Counted from the first letter of the stretch, positions 1 to 5,280 are shown. The stretch: 7,499 bases of DNA from Intestinimonas timonensis (GCF_900626145.1 NZ_LR130836.1:1-7499), one strand, 5' to 3'. A program made the numbers and translations. Notes: generated by a model from the letters alone, not told the origin.

Positions 1-2
1 TC

Positions 3-662
3 AGGAAACAGCGGACACGCCTTGCCACAGCAAAGCAGAGAGTTTCCGAGCTGGAAGTCCTGCTCTGCAAAATCTATGAGGACAACATTTTAGGCAAGCT
101 GTCCGACAGCAGATACGCCACTCTGGACGCTCAATACGAAAAGGAACAGTCCGAGCTTACCGCTGAAATCTCTGCTCTGGAAAAGGCTATCAAGAGCTAT
201 GAAACGCACGAAAAGGACGCTGACCGTTTTATCGCTCTGATTGATAAGTATGAGAACTTCGACAAGCTGACCATTGCCATGCTCAACGAGTTTATCGAGA
301 AAATTCTTGTGCATGAGCGTAACCGCAAAGGCAGTATACAGACCACACAGGAGGTCGAGATTTACTTCAATTTCGTTGGGCGATTCGTTCCCCCGGCGTT
401 TGGAGAAGTGGAGCTGACCCCGGAAGAATTAGAGGAAATCCGCAAGCGTGAGGAACGCAAGGACAGGCTTCATCAGAACTACTTGAAGCGGAAAGCCAGC
501 GGAGCGCAGAAGCGATACGAGGACAAAATCAAAAAGCGGAAAAAGGCAGAAATCGAAGCTAAGAAAGCCGCCATTCGTGCGGAGGACATTGCAAAGGGAG
601 TGTTCGTCCCTGTCAGCAGTTTACCTCAGAGAGAGCCGATGAAAGGAGTACAAATAGCATGA
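3..662 (+). CDS. Large serine recombinase, C-terminal part (5' end off window)
   Basis: The reading frame is open from the first bases of the window to the TGA at 660-662, giving 219 residues of a protein whose start lies upstream. What is visible is the C-terminal third of a large serine recombinase of the TnpX/Tn4451-like type: a long charged coiled coil (KQRVSELEVLLCKIYEDN and onward), then a DUF4368-like segment (YENFDKLTIAMLNEFIEKI, then HERNRKGSIQTTQEVEIYFN) and a Lys/Arg-rich tail. In this family the N-terminal resolvase domain, not seen here, carries the catalytic serine, and the C-terminal part binds and synapses the attachment sites for excision and integration. The stop overlaps the start of tnpV by ATGA, so the two are co-translated. 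The frame is intact with no sign of decay. Family call is from remembered sequence similarity and is strong; whether the full gene is intact cannot be judged. Confidence 0.9.
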   Translation, partial: RKQRTRLATAKQRVSELEVLLCKIYEDNILGKLSDSRYATLDAQYEKEQSELTAEISALEKAIKSYETHEKDADRFIALIDKYENFDKLTIAMLNEFIEKILVHERNRKGSIQTTQEVEIYFNFVGRFVPPAFGEVELTPEELEEIRKREERKDRLHQNYLKRKASGAQKRYEDKIKKRKKAEIEAKKAAIRAEDIAKGVFVPVSSLPQREPMKGVQIA

Positions 663-1003
663 ATATCACTTACACACAGAACGGCGATTATCTTATCCCG
701 AACATCGTTATCCGCAAGACCAAGCCCCTCGGACACTACGGCAGACTTCGTAAGGCGTATCTGGAAATGCACCGTCCGATACTGTTCAATGAGCTGGTAC
801 TATCCGACAAGCTCTTTGAGCATTGCGCCGAGATTGACGAAGCTGCACGAAACCGCATAGAGCTGATCGTGCGGCCACTGGCAGAGCAAAACGGCGTGAC
901 CGAGCAACTGAAAGCCGAAAACCAAATGGAATGGGTGCGGCAGATGAACGCTTGCAAGGCACAGGCAGAGGAGATTGTGAAGTTTGAGCTGATTTATGAC
1001 TGA
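659..1003 (+). CDS. tnpV: TnpV family transposon-encoded protein
   Basis: A 114-residue soluble protein starting at ATG 659, preceded by AAAGGAG at 642-648 and overlapping the recombinase stop by four bases. The opening MNITYTQNGDYLIPN, the K-P-L-G-(H/K)-Y-G-R motif near residue 24, and the central EIDEAARNRIELIV and MAEQNGVTE-like stretch (here LAEQNGVTEQLKAENQMEW) match the TnpV family found at the end of Tn4451-type and many Clostridia integrative elements. It has no signal peptide or membrane segment. Its biochemical role is not established; its fixed place directly after the recombinase suggests a helper or modulator of integration or excision, which is inference. Base composition matches the recombinase and the mobilization genes rather than the AT-rich genes that follow. 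Confidence 0.88.
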   Translation: MNITYTQNGDYLIPNIVIRKTKPLGHYGRLRKAYLEMHRPILFNELVLSDKLFEHCAEIDEAARNRIELIVRPLAEQNGVTEQLKAENQMEWVRQMNACKAQAEEIVKFELIYD

Positions 1004-1009
1004 TACTGA

Positions 1010-1040
1010 GAGCGCCCGGACGAAAAATGTTCGGGCGCTC
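1010..1040 (+). terminator. Stem-loop after tnpV, possible terminator or element-end hairpin
   Basis: GAGCGCCCG (1010-1018) pairs perfectly with CGGGCGCTC (1032-1040). The stem extends inward by GAC/GTT (one wobble) to about 12 bp with a seven-base loop. It lies six bases after the tnpV stop. There is no T-run after it (AAACGCTTG follows), so it is not a textbook intrinsic terminator; it could stabilise the mRNA 3' end or terminate weakly. It also marks the switch from GC-richer element sequence to the AT-rich cargo. Confidence 0.6.
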
Positions 1041-1078
1041 AAACGCTTGAACAAACTGTAACTTTTTCAAGGAGTCTA

Positions 1079-1107
1079 TTGACTAAGGCACCGAGTATGA
1101 GTATAAT
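1079..1107 (+). promoter_or_regulatory. Promoter of the padR operon
   Basis: TTGACT at 1079-1084 and a perfect TATAAT at 1102-1107, separated by exactly 17 bases, form a near-consensus sigma-A promoter. Transcription would start around 1113-1115, on top of the palindrome at 1113-1126 and about 47 bases before the padR ATG. This is the best promoter in the window. Confidence 0.85.
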
Positions 1108-1112
1108 TAGTT

Positions 1113-1126
1113 TTGCTATTTAGCAA
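1113..1126. promoter_or_regulatory. Palindromic operator candidate at the padR start site
   Basis: TTGCTA-TT-TAGCAA is a perfect inverted repeat five bases after the -10 box, covering the predicted transcription start. Dimeric PadR-type winged-helix repressors commonly bind palindromes overlapping their own promoters, so this is the natural candidate for autorepression. The sequence shows the palindrome; binding by this PadR is inferred. An RNA-hairpin role is unlikely because the stem is only six AT-rich pairs and would sit at the extreme 5' end. Confidence 0.5.
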
Positions 1127-1160
1127 CGCTAATCAGCAGAACTAAAGTGTGGTGAAGATT

Positions 1161-1520
1161 ATGGATAACAAATATGTGCAACAATTCAAAAAAGGCTCTC
1201 TTGAAATGATACTATTATCCTTAATCGGGCGCAAAGAGACCTATGGCTATGAAATAATCACAGAGTTAAATAGCAGTGCATCTGTCTTAGGATATGCAAA
1301 AGAGGGAACGATTTACCCTATTCTGTATCGCTTACAAGAAGCGGAACTAATTCAATGTCGTTTGGCACCAGCGGCTGCTAATGGCGGATCAAAAAAATAT
1401 TACTCCCTTACTCTTAAAGGAAAGGAAGTTTTACAGGAATTGATTACGTTTTGGTCCAGCTATACGGATTGTGTAAATAGCTTTATCGCCACCTATCAAC
1501 AAACGGAGGTCTCAGAATGA
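1161..1520 (+). CDS. PadR family transcriptional regulator
   Basis: A 119-residue DNA-binding protein. The opening KKGSLEMILLSLI, then TYGYEI (27-32), EGTIYPILYRLQE (48-60) with the recognition-helix/wing pattern, and KKYYSLTLKGKEVL (78-91) are the standard PadR winged helix. A short final helix (about 92-112) would form the dimer interface, as in the small PadR subfamily. ATG 1161 is preferred because family members begin with this M-x-N-x-Y-x-x-x-F-K-K-G spacing and a GGTGAAG at 1151-1157 can serve as a modest ribosome site; a GTG at 1149 in the same frame would add four residues. It overlaps the next gene by ATGA at 1517-1520. PadR plus a HAAS-domain partner is a recurrent pair in Firmicutes. 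Here it probably controls its own operon through the palindrome at 1113-1126. The inducing signal is unknown. Confidence 0.92.
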   Translation: MDNKYVQQFKKGSLEMILLSLIGRKETYGYEIITELNSSASVLGYAKEGTIYPILYRLQEAELIQCRLAPAAANGGSKKYYSLTLKGKEVLQELITFWSSYTDCVNSFIATYQQTEVSE

Positions 1521-1975
1521 AGGAGCAATACATAAGGCAGGTTGAAAAGGAATTAAATTTATCACGCAAAGCCAAAACCGAGGTTGTGCGTGACTTGAAT
1601 GAAATATTTAATTCTGCCGTGGAGCATGGAGAAACTGAACAACAGGTAATCGAAAGGCTTGGAACGCCGCAAGAATTTGCTAACAGCACAGCAGAACAGT
1701 TTGGAATTGATAATTCCGTCCCAAAGAAACGGAAATGGATCATTTCAAGTGTCATTTCCCTTGTGGTAGCTATTGTTGCTTTTTTAATTTATGCTACTGC
1801 AAAGTCTGGTAAAGTGCCGGAAGGAGCAATCGGGCAAGCAGACGCAATGACAAACATTCAGGTTAGTGGTGATTTTATTTTTGATGCTTCTCAAATTATT
1901 TTATTGGTTGGCATAATCGCTTTTGCATTTGCCACAATTCAGATTATCAGAGCTGTCCACAACAATAGGAGGTAA
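1517..1975 (+). CDS. HAAS-domain (DUF1700-like) membrane protein
   Basis: A 152-residue protein translated from ATG 1517 with CGGAGG at 1504-1509 inside padR. Residues 1-65 are helical and charged, with KELNLSRKAKTEVVRDLNE and ERLGTPQEFANSTAEQF; this short-helices pattern, including the L-G-(T/S)-P-x-E motif, is typical of the HAAS domain that repeatedly pairs with PadR regulators. Two membrane segments follow, at about 74-94 and 127-144, each next to positive residues (KKRK before the first, RAVHNNRR after the second). This suggests the N-domain and C-terminus are cytoplasmic and residues 95-126 are outside. The outside loop contains GAIGQADAMTNIQVSG (103-118), which resembles a degraded IGGADGPT-x-I-x-V-x-G motif. 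Likely role: membrane partner or sensor that modulates PadR; this is inferred from family context, not shown. Confidence 0.8.
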   Translation: MKEQYIRQVEKELNLSRKAKTEVVRDLNEIFNSAVEHGETEQQVIERLGTPQEFANSTAEQFGIDNSVPKKRKWIISSVISLVVAIVAFLIYATAKSGKVPEGAIGQADAMTNIQVSGDFIFDASQIILLVGIIAFAFATIQIIRAVHNNRR

Positions 1976-1977
1976 CT

Positions 1978-2436
1978 ATGAAAAGATTTATTCCGGGAAT
2001 TGCAATTTTGCTTATATTGTCATTGACTGCTTGCTCCGCCCCAAAAACACCACCCAAAGACACAGGAGACGCAAGCAATTCGCAATCTGAAGGTATTATT
2101 AGGCTTGATGAGGGAGAATGGCCAGTCAATGAATATACTGAGGGACTTCCCGTTCCAACTGGCACAGTTGCATGGGCTATGCTTGATACAGAACACGGAA
2201 ATTTCAGTATCAGTATTGCAGGTATAGACGAAAATGACTATGATAACTACATGGAACTTTTGATACAAGAGGGCTTTTCAGTAGTTGAGAATGTGTCAGA
2301 GAAAATCAAAGGAGAAAACTATGTTTCTGTCGGAACACTCCTATCAAATGGAGAAAAAGGTTTAAGTATCAGCTACATACCTGATAATTTAACAATTTAT
2401 GTTTCATTTGAAATACGATTAGTTCAATCGAAATAG
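1978..2436 (+). CDS. Predicted lipoprotein, DUF6591-like
   Basis: A 152-residue exported protein beginning two bases after the HAAS gene stop, with AGGAGG at 1967-1972. Residues 1-19 are a clear lipoprotein signal: MKR, a hydrophobic core, then the lipobox LTAC with the modified cysteine at 19. A low-complexity, Pro/Thr/Ser-rich linker follows (about 20-40). The mature domain has EGEWPVNEYTEGLPVPTG (about 46-62), a strand-rich segment with FSISIAGIDENDYDNYM, then QEGFSVVENV and a C-terminal pair of strands. The W-P-x-x-x-x-x-x-L-P-x-P-x-G opening and the G-(I/V)-x-x-x-D-Y-x-x-Y-x-x-x-(L/V)-x-x-x-G-F core resemble small Clostridia lipoproteins annotated as DUF6591; that family name is from memory. 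It sits on the outer face of the membrane beside the HAAS protein loop, so it could be its extracellular partner or the output of the operon. Function unknown. Confidence 0.78.
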   Translation: MKRFIPGIAILLILSLTACSAPKTPPKDTGDASNSQSEGIIRLDEGEWPVNEYTEGLPVPTGTVAWAMLDTEHGNFSISIAGIDENDYDNYMELLIQEGFSVVENVSEKIKGENYVSVGTLLSNGEKGLSISYIPDNLTIYVSFEIRLVQSK

Positions 2437-2498
2437 GGCAATTCAATCCGACTGCAAAGCTGGCGTTGATTTTGTGCATAGCCTTAGATAAAAAATTT

Positions 2499-2534
2499 GA
2501 AGAATTGTTCTTCTTCTAAAAGAACATAAGGAGG
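2499..2534 (+). promoter_or_regulatory. Alternative hairpins and ribosome site before the DUF3592-like gene
   Basis: Two mutually exclusive stems share the same bases: GAAGAA (2499-2504) with TTCTTC (2508-2513), and TGTTCTT (2506-2512) with AAGAACA (2520-2526). The second ends one base before the ribosome site AAGGAGG (2528-2534). Upstream, TTGATT (2466-2471) and TAAAAA (2489-2494) at 17-base spacing could be a weak promoter. The pairings are visible; a regulatory switch is speculation, since AT-rich stems this short are weak. Confidence 0.3.
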
Positions 2535-2540
2535 ATATTT

Positions 2541-2795
2541 ATGGATAAGCAAACAACAGGAATTGTGATCGCTGCAACAAAACAGTGGTGGTTAAAGGTC
2601 AACAGAAAACCCATGAGATTGCACACACTGGATGGTGCTGAATTTCCTTACATCATTAAAATTGAATACACCGTAGATGGAAAGGCGTACACAAAAAGAA
2701 AATGGATTAACGCCGGTGACCCTGTTCCCAAGGTAGGGAGTAATGTTCAAGTGATGTATAATTCCGACAAGCCATCCAAAGCGAGAATATTGTAA
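2541..2795 (+). CDS. Small DUF3592-like beta-strand protein
   Basis: An 84-residue protein with a strong AAGGAGG six bases before ATG 2541. The second half, IKIEYTVDGKAYTKRKWI then DPVPKVGSNVQVMYNSDKPSKARIL, has the strand pattern of DUF3592 domains (Y-x-V-D-G-K-x-Y, then K-V-G-x-x-V-x-V-x-Y-x-x-x-x-P-x-x-A). Unlike most DUF3592 proteins it has no membrane segment or signal peptide; the N-terminus carries TKQWWLKVNRKP instead. Close relatives in Clostridia mobile elements are, as I recall, often mislabelled as sugar ABC transporter permeases; nothing here supports transport, as the protein is far too short and soluble. It stands about 100 bases after the lipoprotein gene and just before oriT, so it is probably a separately expressed accessory gene of the element. 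Function unknown. Confidence 0.72.
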   Translation: MDKQTTGIVIAATKQWWLKVNRKPMRLHTLDGAEFPYIIKIEYTVDGKAYTKRKWINAGDPVPKVGSNVQVMYNSDKPSKARIL

Positions 2796-2823
2796 AAGCA
2801 TTCAGATGACGAGAACGAAAAAT

Positions 2824-2878
2824 CCCTTTAGGAACTAAAGGGCGCACTTCTATACTCTCCTATCGGGAGTATCGTGCG
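2824..2878 (-). other. oriT: Origin of transfer (oriT), MOBQ type, nick site on the minus strand
   Basis: Read on the minus strand, an inverted repeat (ATACTCCC with GAGAGTAT, one wobble, five-base loop; + strand 2852-2872) is followed after a few bases by AGAAGTGCGCCCT (+ strand 2851-2839). The AAGTGCG/CCCT core is the nick site of RSF1010/R1162 and of the Gram-positive pIP501/pGO1 group, and in those oriTs an inverted repeat sits just before the nick at similar spacing. By analogy the nick lies on the minus strand between 2842 and 2843. A second perfect hairpin, CCCTTTAG-TTC-CTAAAGGG (2824-2842), begins exactly at the nick, and GTGCG/CGCAC (2843-2847 with 2874-2878) encloses the first. A MobA/MobL relaxase of the matching class is encoded 600 bases away. 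With this polarity the cargo would enter a recipient first and the mob genes last. On the minus strand the 2824-2842 hairpin is followed by ATTTTT and could also terminate transcription. Confidence 0.82.
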
Positions 2879-2879
2879 T

Positions 2880-3060
2880 CCTGCGGAGCTTCATTCTCCG
2901 TCAGCAGAAGAAAACTGCTTGACCGAGAATGTTGCGTCACTTCGTTCCGTCAAGGTGGCTACACCCCCTTGCGCCGCTAAAGCGGCTATCCCTTGTGGAC
3001 TTGCCGTCCGCAAACAGCATAAAATGCTGTTCGCCGCCAGCAAGTTTGAAAAACTGAATA
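2880..3060 (+). repeat. Cluster of short perfect stem-loops in non-coding DNA
   Basis: Between oriT and the terminator at 3071 no gene is supported, but the DNA is densely folded. CGGAG/CTCCG pairs at 2884-2888 with 2896-2900; AGCAG/CTGCT at 2903-2907 with 2915-2919; CTTGAC/GTCAAG at 2918-2923 with 2949-2954; GGTG/CACC at 2954-2957 with 2962-2965; GCCGCT/AGCGGC at 2973-2978 with 2981-2986; AACAGCAT/ATGCTGTT at 3013-3020 with 3024-3031; and AGTTT/AAACT at 3043-3047 with 3051-3055. This could be a single-strand replication origin, binding sites for relaxosome proteins, or a structured leader RNA of the mob operon. The sequence does not decide between these. No convincing promoter is visible here. 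Confidence 0.6.
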
Positions 3061-3070
3061 CCGAAAAACT

Positions 3071-3116
3071 GACCGTTGACTGGTCGCACTATGCGAAAAG
3101 TTGACGGTCTTTTTTT
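3071..3116 (+). terminator. Intrinsic terminator just before the mobilization operon
   Basis: GACCGTTGAC (3071-3080) pairs with GTTGACGGTC (3100-3109), ten pairs including two wobbles. An inner stem TCGCA/TGCGA (3084-3088 with 3092-3096) caps it, and seven T residues follow (3110-3116). This is a textbook Rho-independent terminator. It lies only 16 bases before the ribosome site of the DUF3847 gene, so it either insulates the operon from upstream transcription or acts as an attenuator that must be read through to express it. No promoter is visible between it and the gene. Confidence 0.85.
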
Positions 3117-3148
3117 ATCCCCAAAATCAAAAAAGGAGGTCAATCCCA

Positions 3149-3508
3149 ATGACAAAACCGAAAACCCTCGACCAGCTCCGAGCCGAAAAGGAACGAGCCG
3201 AGACGCAGCTTGCACAGGAACAGCACAAGCTCAACCGTCTTGAGAACAGAAAGAAGTATCTGGAGAAAGGCGAAAGGCAGAAACGCACCCATCGTCTTTG
3301 CAATCTGGGCGGCACGATTGAGAGCCTTGCCCCGGAGGTCAAAGATCTCACACGCACCGAAATGACAGAGCTGATGGAACACATCTTTTCCCTGTCCGAA
3401 GTCCAGCGAGCCGTCCGTCACATGGCGATTACCCATATCAGCCAAGCAAACAGAGAAAAGGAGTTGAAAGCCGATGGCACTATTTCATCTGAGCGTCACG
3501 CAGACTAA
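3149..3508 (+). CDS. DUF3847 family protein, first gene of the mob operon
   Basis: A 119-residue protein. ATG 3149 is chosen because AAGGAGG (3133-3139) lies nine bases before it and MTKPKTLDQLRAEKERAETQ is the family's usual start; the frame is open further upstream, but only into the terminator. Residues 5-45 form a charged coiled coil rich in Lys, Glu and Arg, followed by HRLCNLGGTIESLAP (about 50-64) and a helical C-terminal half with FSLSEVQRAVRHM. There is no membrane segment. DUF3847 genes typically sit directly before MobA/MobL relaxases in Clostridia elements. The 35-base overlap with the relaxase gene points to coupled translation. A MobC-like role, helping the relaxase load at oriT, fits the position and the size but is inference. 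Confidence 0.85.
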   Translation: MTKPKTLDQLRAEKERAETQLAQEQHKLNRLENRKKYLEKGERQKRTHRLCNLGGTIESLAPEVKDLTRTEMTELMEHIFSLSEVQRAVRHMAITHISQANREKELKADGTISSERHAD

Positions 3509-4970
3509 GCGAAGCGCAGGACAGTCCGCTATCGCTTCTGCCGCCTACCGAGCCGGGGAGCGACTGTATAGCGAGTATTACGGCGAATACAGCGACTACA
3601 CCCGCAAGGGCGGCGTGATCTGCTCCGACATTCTCCTGCCGTCCCATGCACCGCCCGAATACGCAGACCGCCAGACCCTATGGAACGCCGTGGAAAAAGC
3701 CGAGCGTGGAAAGAACGCCCAGCTTGCATACAGCTTTGACATTGCCTTGCAGAATGAATTTTCCCTTGAGGAAAACATCGCTCTTGCAAGGCAATTTTTA
3801 TTGGAGAACTTTGTGAGCCGGGGCATGGTGGTTGACTTCGCCGTACACCAGCCAGACCGGGAGGACGGCGGCATACCCAATCCACATTTTCATGTGCTTT
3901 GCCCTATCCGCCCCATCGAGCAGAACGGCAAATGGGGGCTAAAGCAACGCCGGGTGTATGAGCTGGACGAGGACGGCAACCGTATCCGGGACCAGAACGG
4001 CGAGTTTGTTTTCAACGCCGTTCCCACTACCGACTGGGGCAGTCCCGAAACGCTGGAATACTGGCGGCAGACATGGGCGGAGCTATGTAACGCCAAGTTT
4101 GCGGAAAAGGGGCTTGACGTTCGTATCGACCACCGAAGCTATGAGCGTCAGGGCGTGGAGCTTCTTCCCACCGTCCACGAGGGCGCAACCGTCCGGGCAA
4201 TGGAGAAGAAAGGCATACGCACCGAGAAGGGCGAGTTCAACCGCTGGATCAAGGCAACCAATGCCGTTATCCGGGACATCAAGAAGAAAATCGCTCTCCT
4301 GTTCGATTGGATTGCCGAAGCAAAAGCAGAGCTTGCCAAGCCGCAGGCACCCGACCTTGTTTCTCTGCTGAACGCCTATTACACCCAGCGCAGAGCCGGG
4401 GCGTATTCGCAGAAAGGCAAGGTCAGCAATCTAAAGGAGATGAACGAGACTTTCAATTATCTCCGGGCAAACGGCATTTATTCCCTTGAAGATTTGGAAC
4501 ACCGTGTCAGCGAACACAGTGCTACCACAGAGAGCTTGAAGAAAACGCTGGACGAACAGACCGCCCGAATGAAAGCAATTAAGCAGCTCTATGACAGCTC
4601 CGCTGCTTTCCAGAGCTTGAAGCCTGTCTATGACGGCTTGCAGAAAATCAAGTTTGAGAAGCCCAGAGCCAAGTACAAGGCAGAGCATGAAACGGAACTG
4701 AAACAGTTCTACGCCGCCAGACGCAAGCTGACCGGAGAGTTCCCGGACGGCAAGGTGGATATGAAAAAGCTGACCGAAGAGTATGACGAGCTGGAACAGG
4801 CGCACAACACCACCTATGGCGAGTTTAAGACCGTCAGAGACGATTTACACCGTCTTTGGAAGGTCAAGTCATGCGTAGATACTGCCGCCCGATTTAACGA
4901 GCGTACAGAGGAACAAAAGCTCCAAAATCGACCCAAAACACGACACAAAAAGGAGGATATGACACGATGA
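3474..4970 (+). CDS. mobL: MobA/MobL family relaxase (MOBQ)
   Basis: A complete 498-residue conjugative relaxase starting at ATG 3474, with AAAAGGAG at 3456-3463. The N-terminal domain (1 to about 215) has the MOBQ signature. The family's active-site tyrosine is Tyr25 in SAAYRAGERLY, aligning with Tyr25 of R1162 MobA. The metal-binding histidines are His125 (VHQPDRED) and His138 and His140 (NPHFHVLCP). The protein nicks one DNA strand at oriT, stays bound to the new 5' end through the tyrosine, and pilots it through a helper transfer channel. The region to about residue 235 ends with RSYERQGVELLPTVHEG, also typical. Residues 260-460 are mostly helical and probably coiled coil; no C-terminal primase like that of RSF1010 MobA is present, and that activity may instead come from the downstream helicase/Toprim gene. 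All key residues are present, so it should be active. The matching nick site is at 2839-2851. It overlaps the next gene by ATGA. Confidence 0.95.
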   Translation: MALFHLSVTQTKRSAGQSAIASAAYRAGERLYSEYYGEYSDYTRKGGVICSDILLPSHAPPEYADRQTLWNAVEKAERGKNAQLAYSFDIALQNEFSLEENIALARQFLLENFVSRGMVVDFAVHQPDREDGGIPNPHFHVLCPIRPIEQNGKWGLKQRRVYELDEDGNRIRDQNGEFVFNAVPTTDWGSPETLEYWRQTWAELCNAKFAEKGLDVRIDHRSYERQGVELLPTVHEGATVRAMEKKGIRTEKGEFNRWIKATNAVIRDIKKKIALLFDWIAEAKAELAKPQAPDLVSLLNAYYTQRRAGAYSQKGKVSNLKEMNETFNYLRANGIYSLEDLEHRVSEHSATTESLKKTLDEQTARMKAIKQLYDSSAAFQSLKPVYDGLQKIKFEKPRAKYKAEHETELKQFYAARRKLTGEFPDGKVDMKKLTEEYDELEQAHNTTYGEFKTVRDDLHRLWKVKSCVDTAARFNERTEEQKLQNRPKTRHKKEDMTR

Positions 4971-5269
4971 AAAAATACGACTGGAAGAACGAGTACAACC
5001 CCATCCGCAGAACGGCAAAACGCCTTTTGAGCGGAGAAGCTTTGACCGATGGCAGACCGCTTTCCGACCTGATCGAGCTGGACGAACACACCCGGAAATG
5101 CCTTGCCTTTGAAGCCACCCTCACCGACCGCCAGATTGATATGTTGCAGGAGCTGGGCTATCTGCCTGTTATCATGAGACAGTACGGCGAGGAATGTGCG
5201 AACTGCCCCTACACGCTGGACGAGCGTGAGCATGGCATTTGCAGACGATGCGCTGTTTTCAAGAAGTAA
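4967..5269 (+). CDS. Small protein with a C-terminal zinc ribbon
   Basis: A 100-residue protein beginning inside the relaxase stop (ATGA overlap at 4967-4970), with AAGGAGG at 4950-4956. The N-terminal half is basic and helical (WKNEYNPIRRTAKRLLSGE), the middle carries TDRQIDMLQELGYLPV, and the C-terminus has two CxxC pairs: Cys77/Cys80 and Cys92/Cys95, eleven residues apart. That is the layout of a zinc ribbon or zinc knuckle. There is no membrane segment. I do not recognise a named family. Its fixed place between relaxase and helicase genes suggests a DNA-binding or protein-bridging part of the relaxosome or replication complex; this is inferred from position and the metal motif alone. Confidence 0.8.
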   Translation: MKKYDWKNEYNPIRRTAKRLLSGEALTDGRPLSDLIELDEHTRKCLAFEATLTDRQIDMLQELGYLPVIMRQYGEECANCPYTLDEREHGICRRCAVFKK

Positions 5270-5280
5270 GGAGGACGCCC

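Noticed and set aside
2880..3060. Possible CRISPR array or tandem repeat
   Set aside because: The palindromes differ from each other and have no constant repeat unit or spacer length.
2874..3104. Open frame of 76 codons on the + strand across the non-coding region after oriT
   Set aside because: It has a GTG start without a ribosome site, runs through a chain of palindromes and ends inside the terminator stem; its composition reflects the hairpins, not a protein family.
3101..3148. Longer start for the DUF3847 gene beginning in the terminator
   Set aside because: The added residues come from the terminator and T-run; the strong AAGGAGG and the family start point to ATG 3149.
5239..5280. Longer start for the helicase gene within the zinc-ribbon gene
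   Set aside because: There is no ribosome site before it, while ATG 5281 has AAGGAGG at the right distance and the expected N-terminal sequence.
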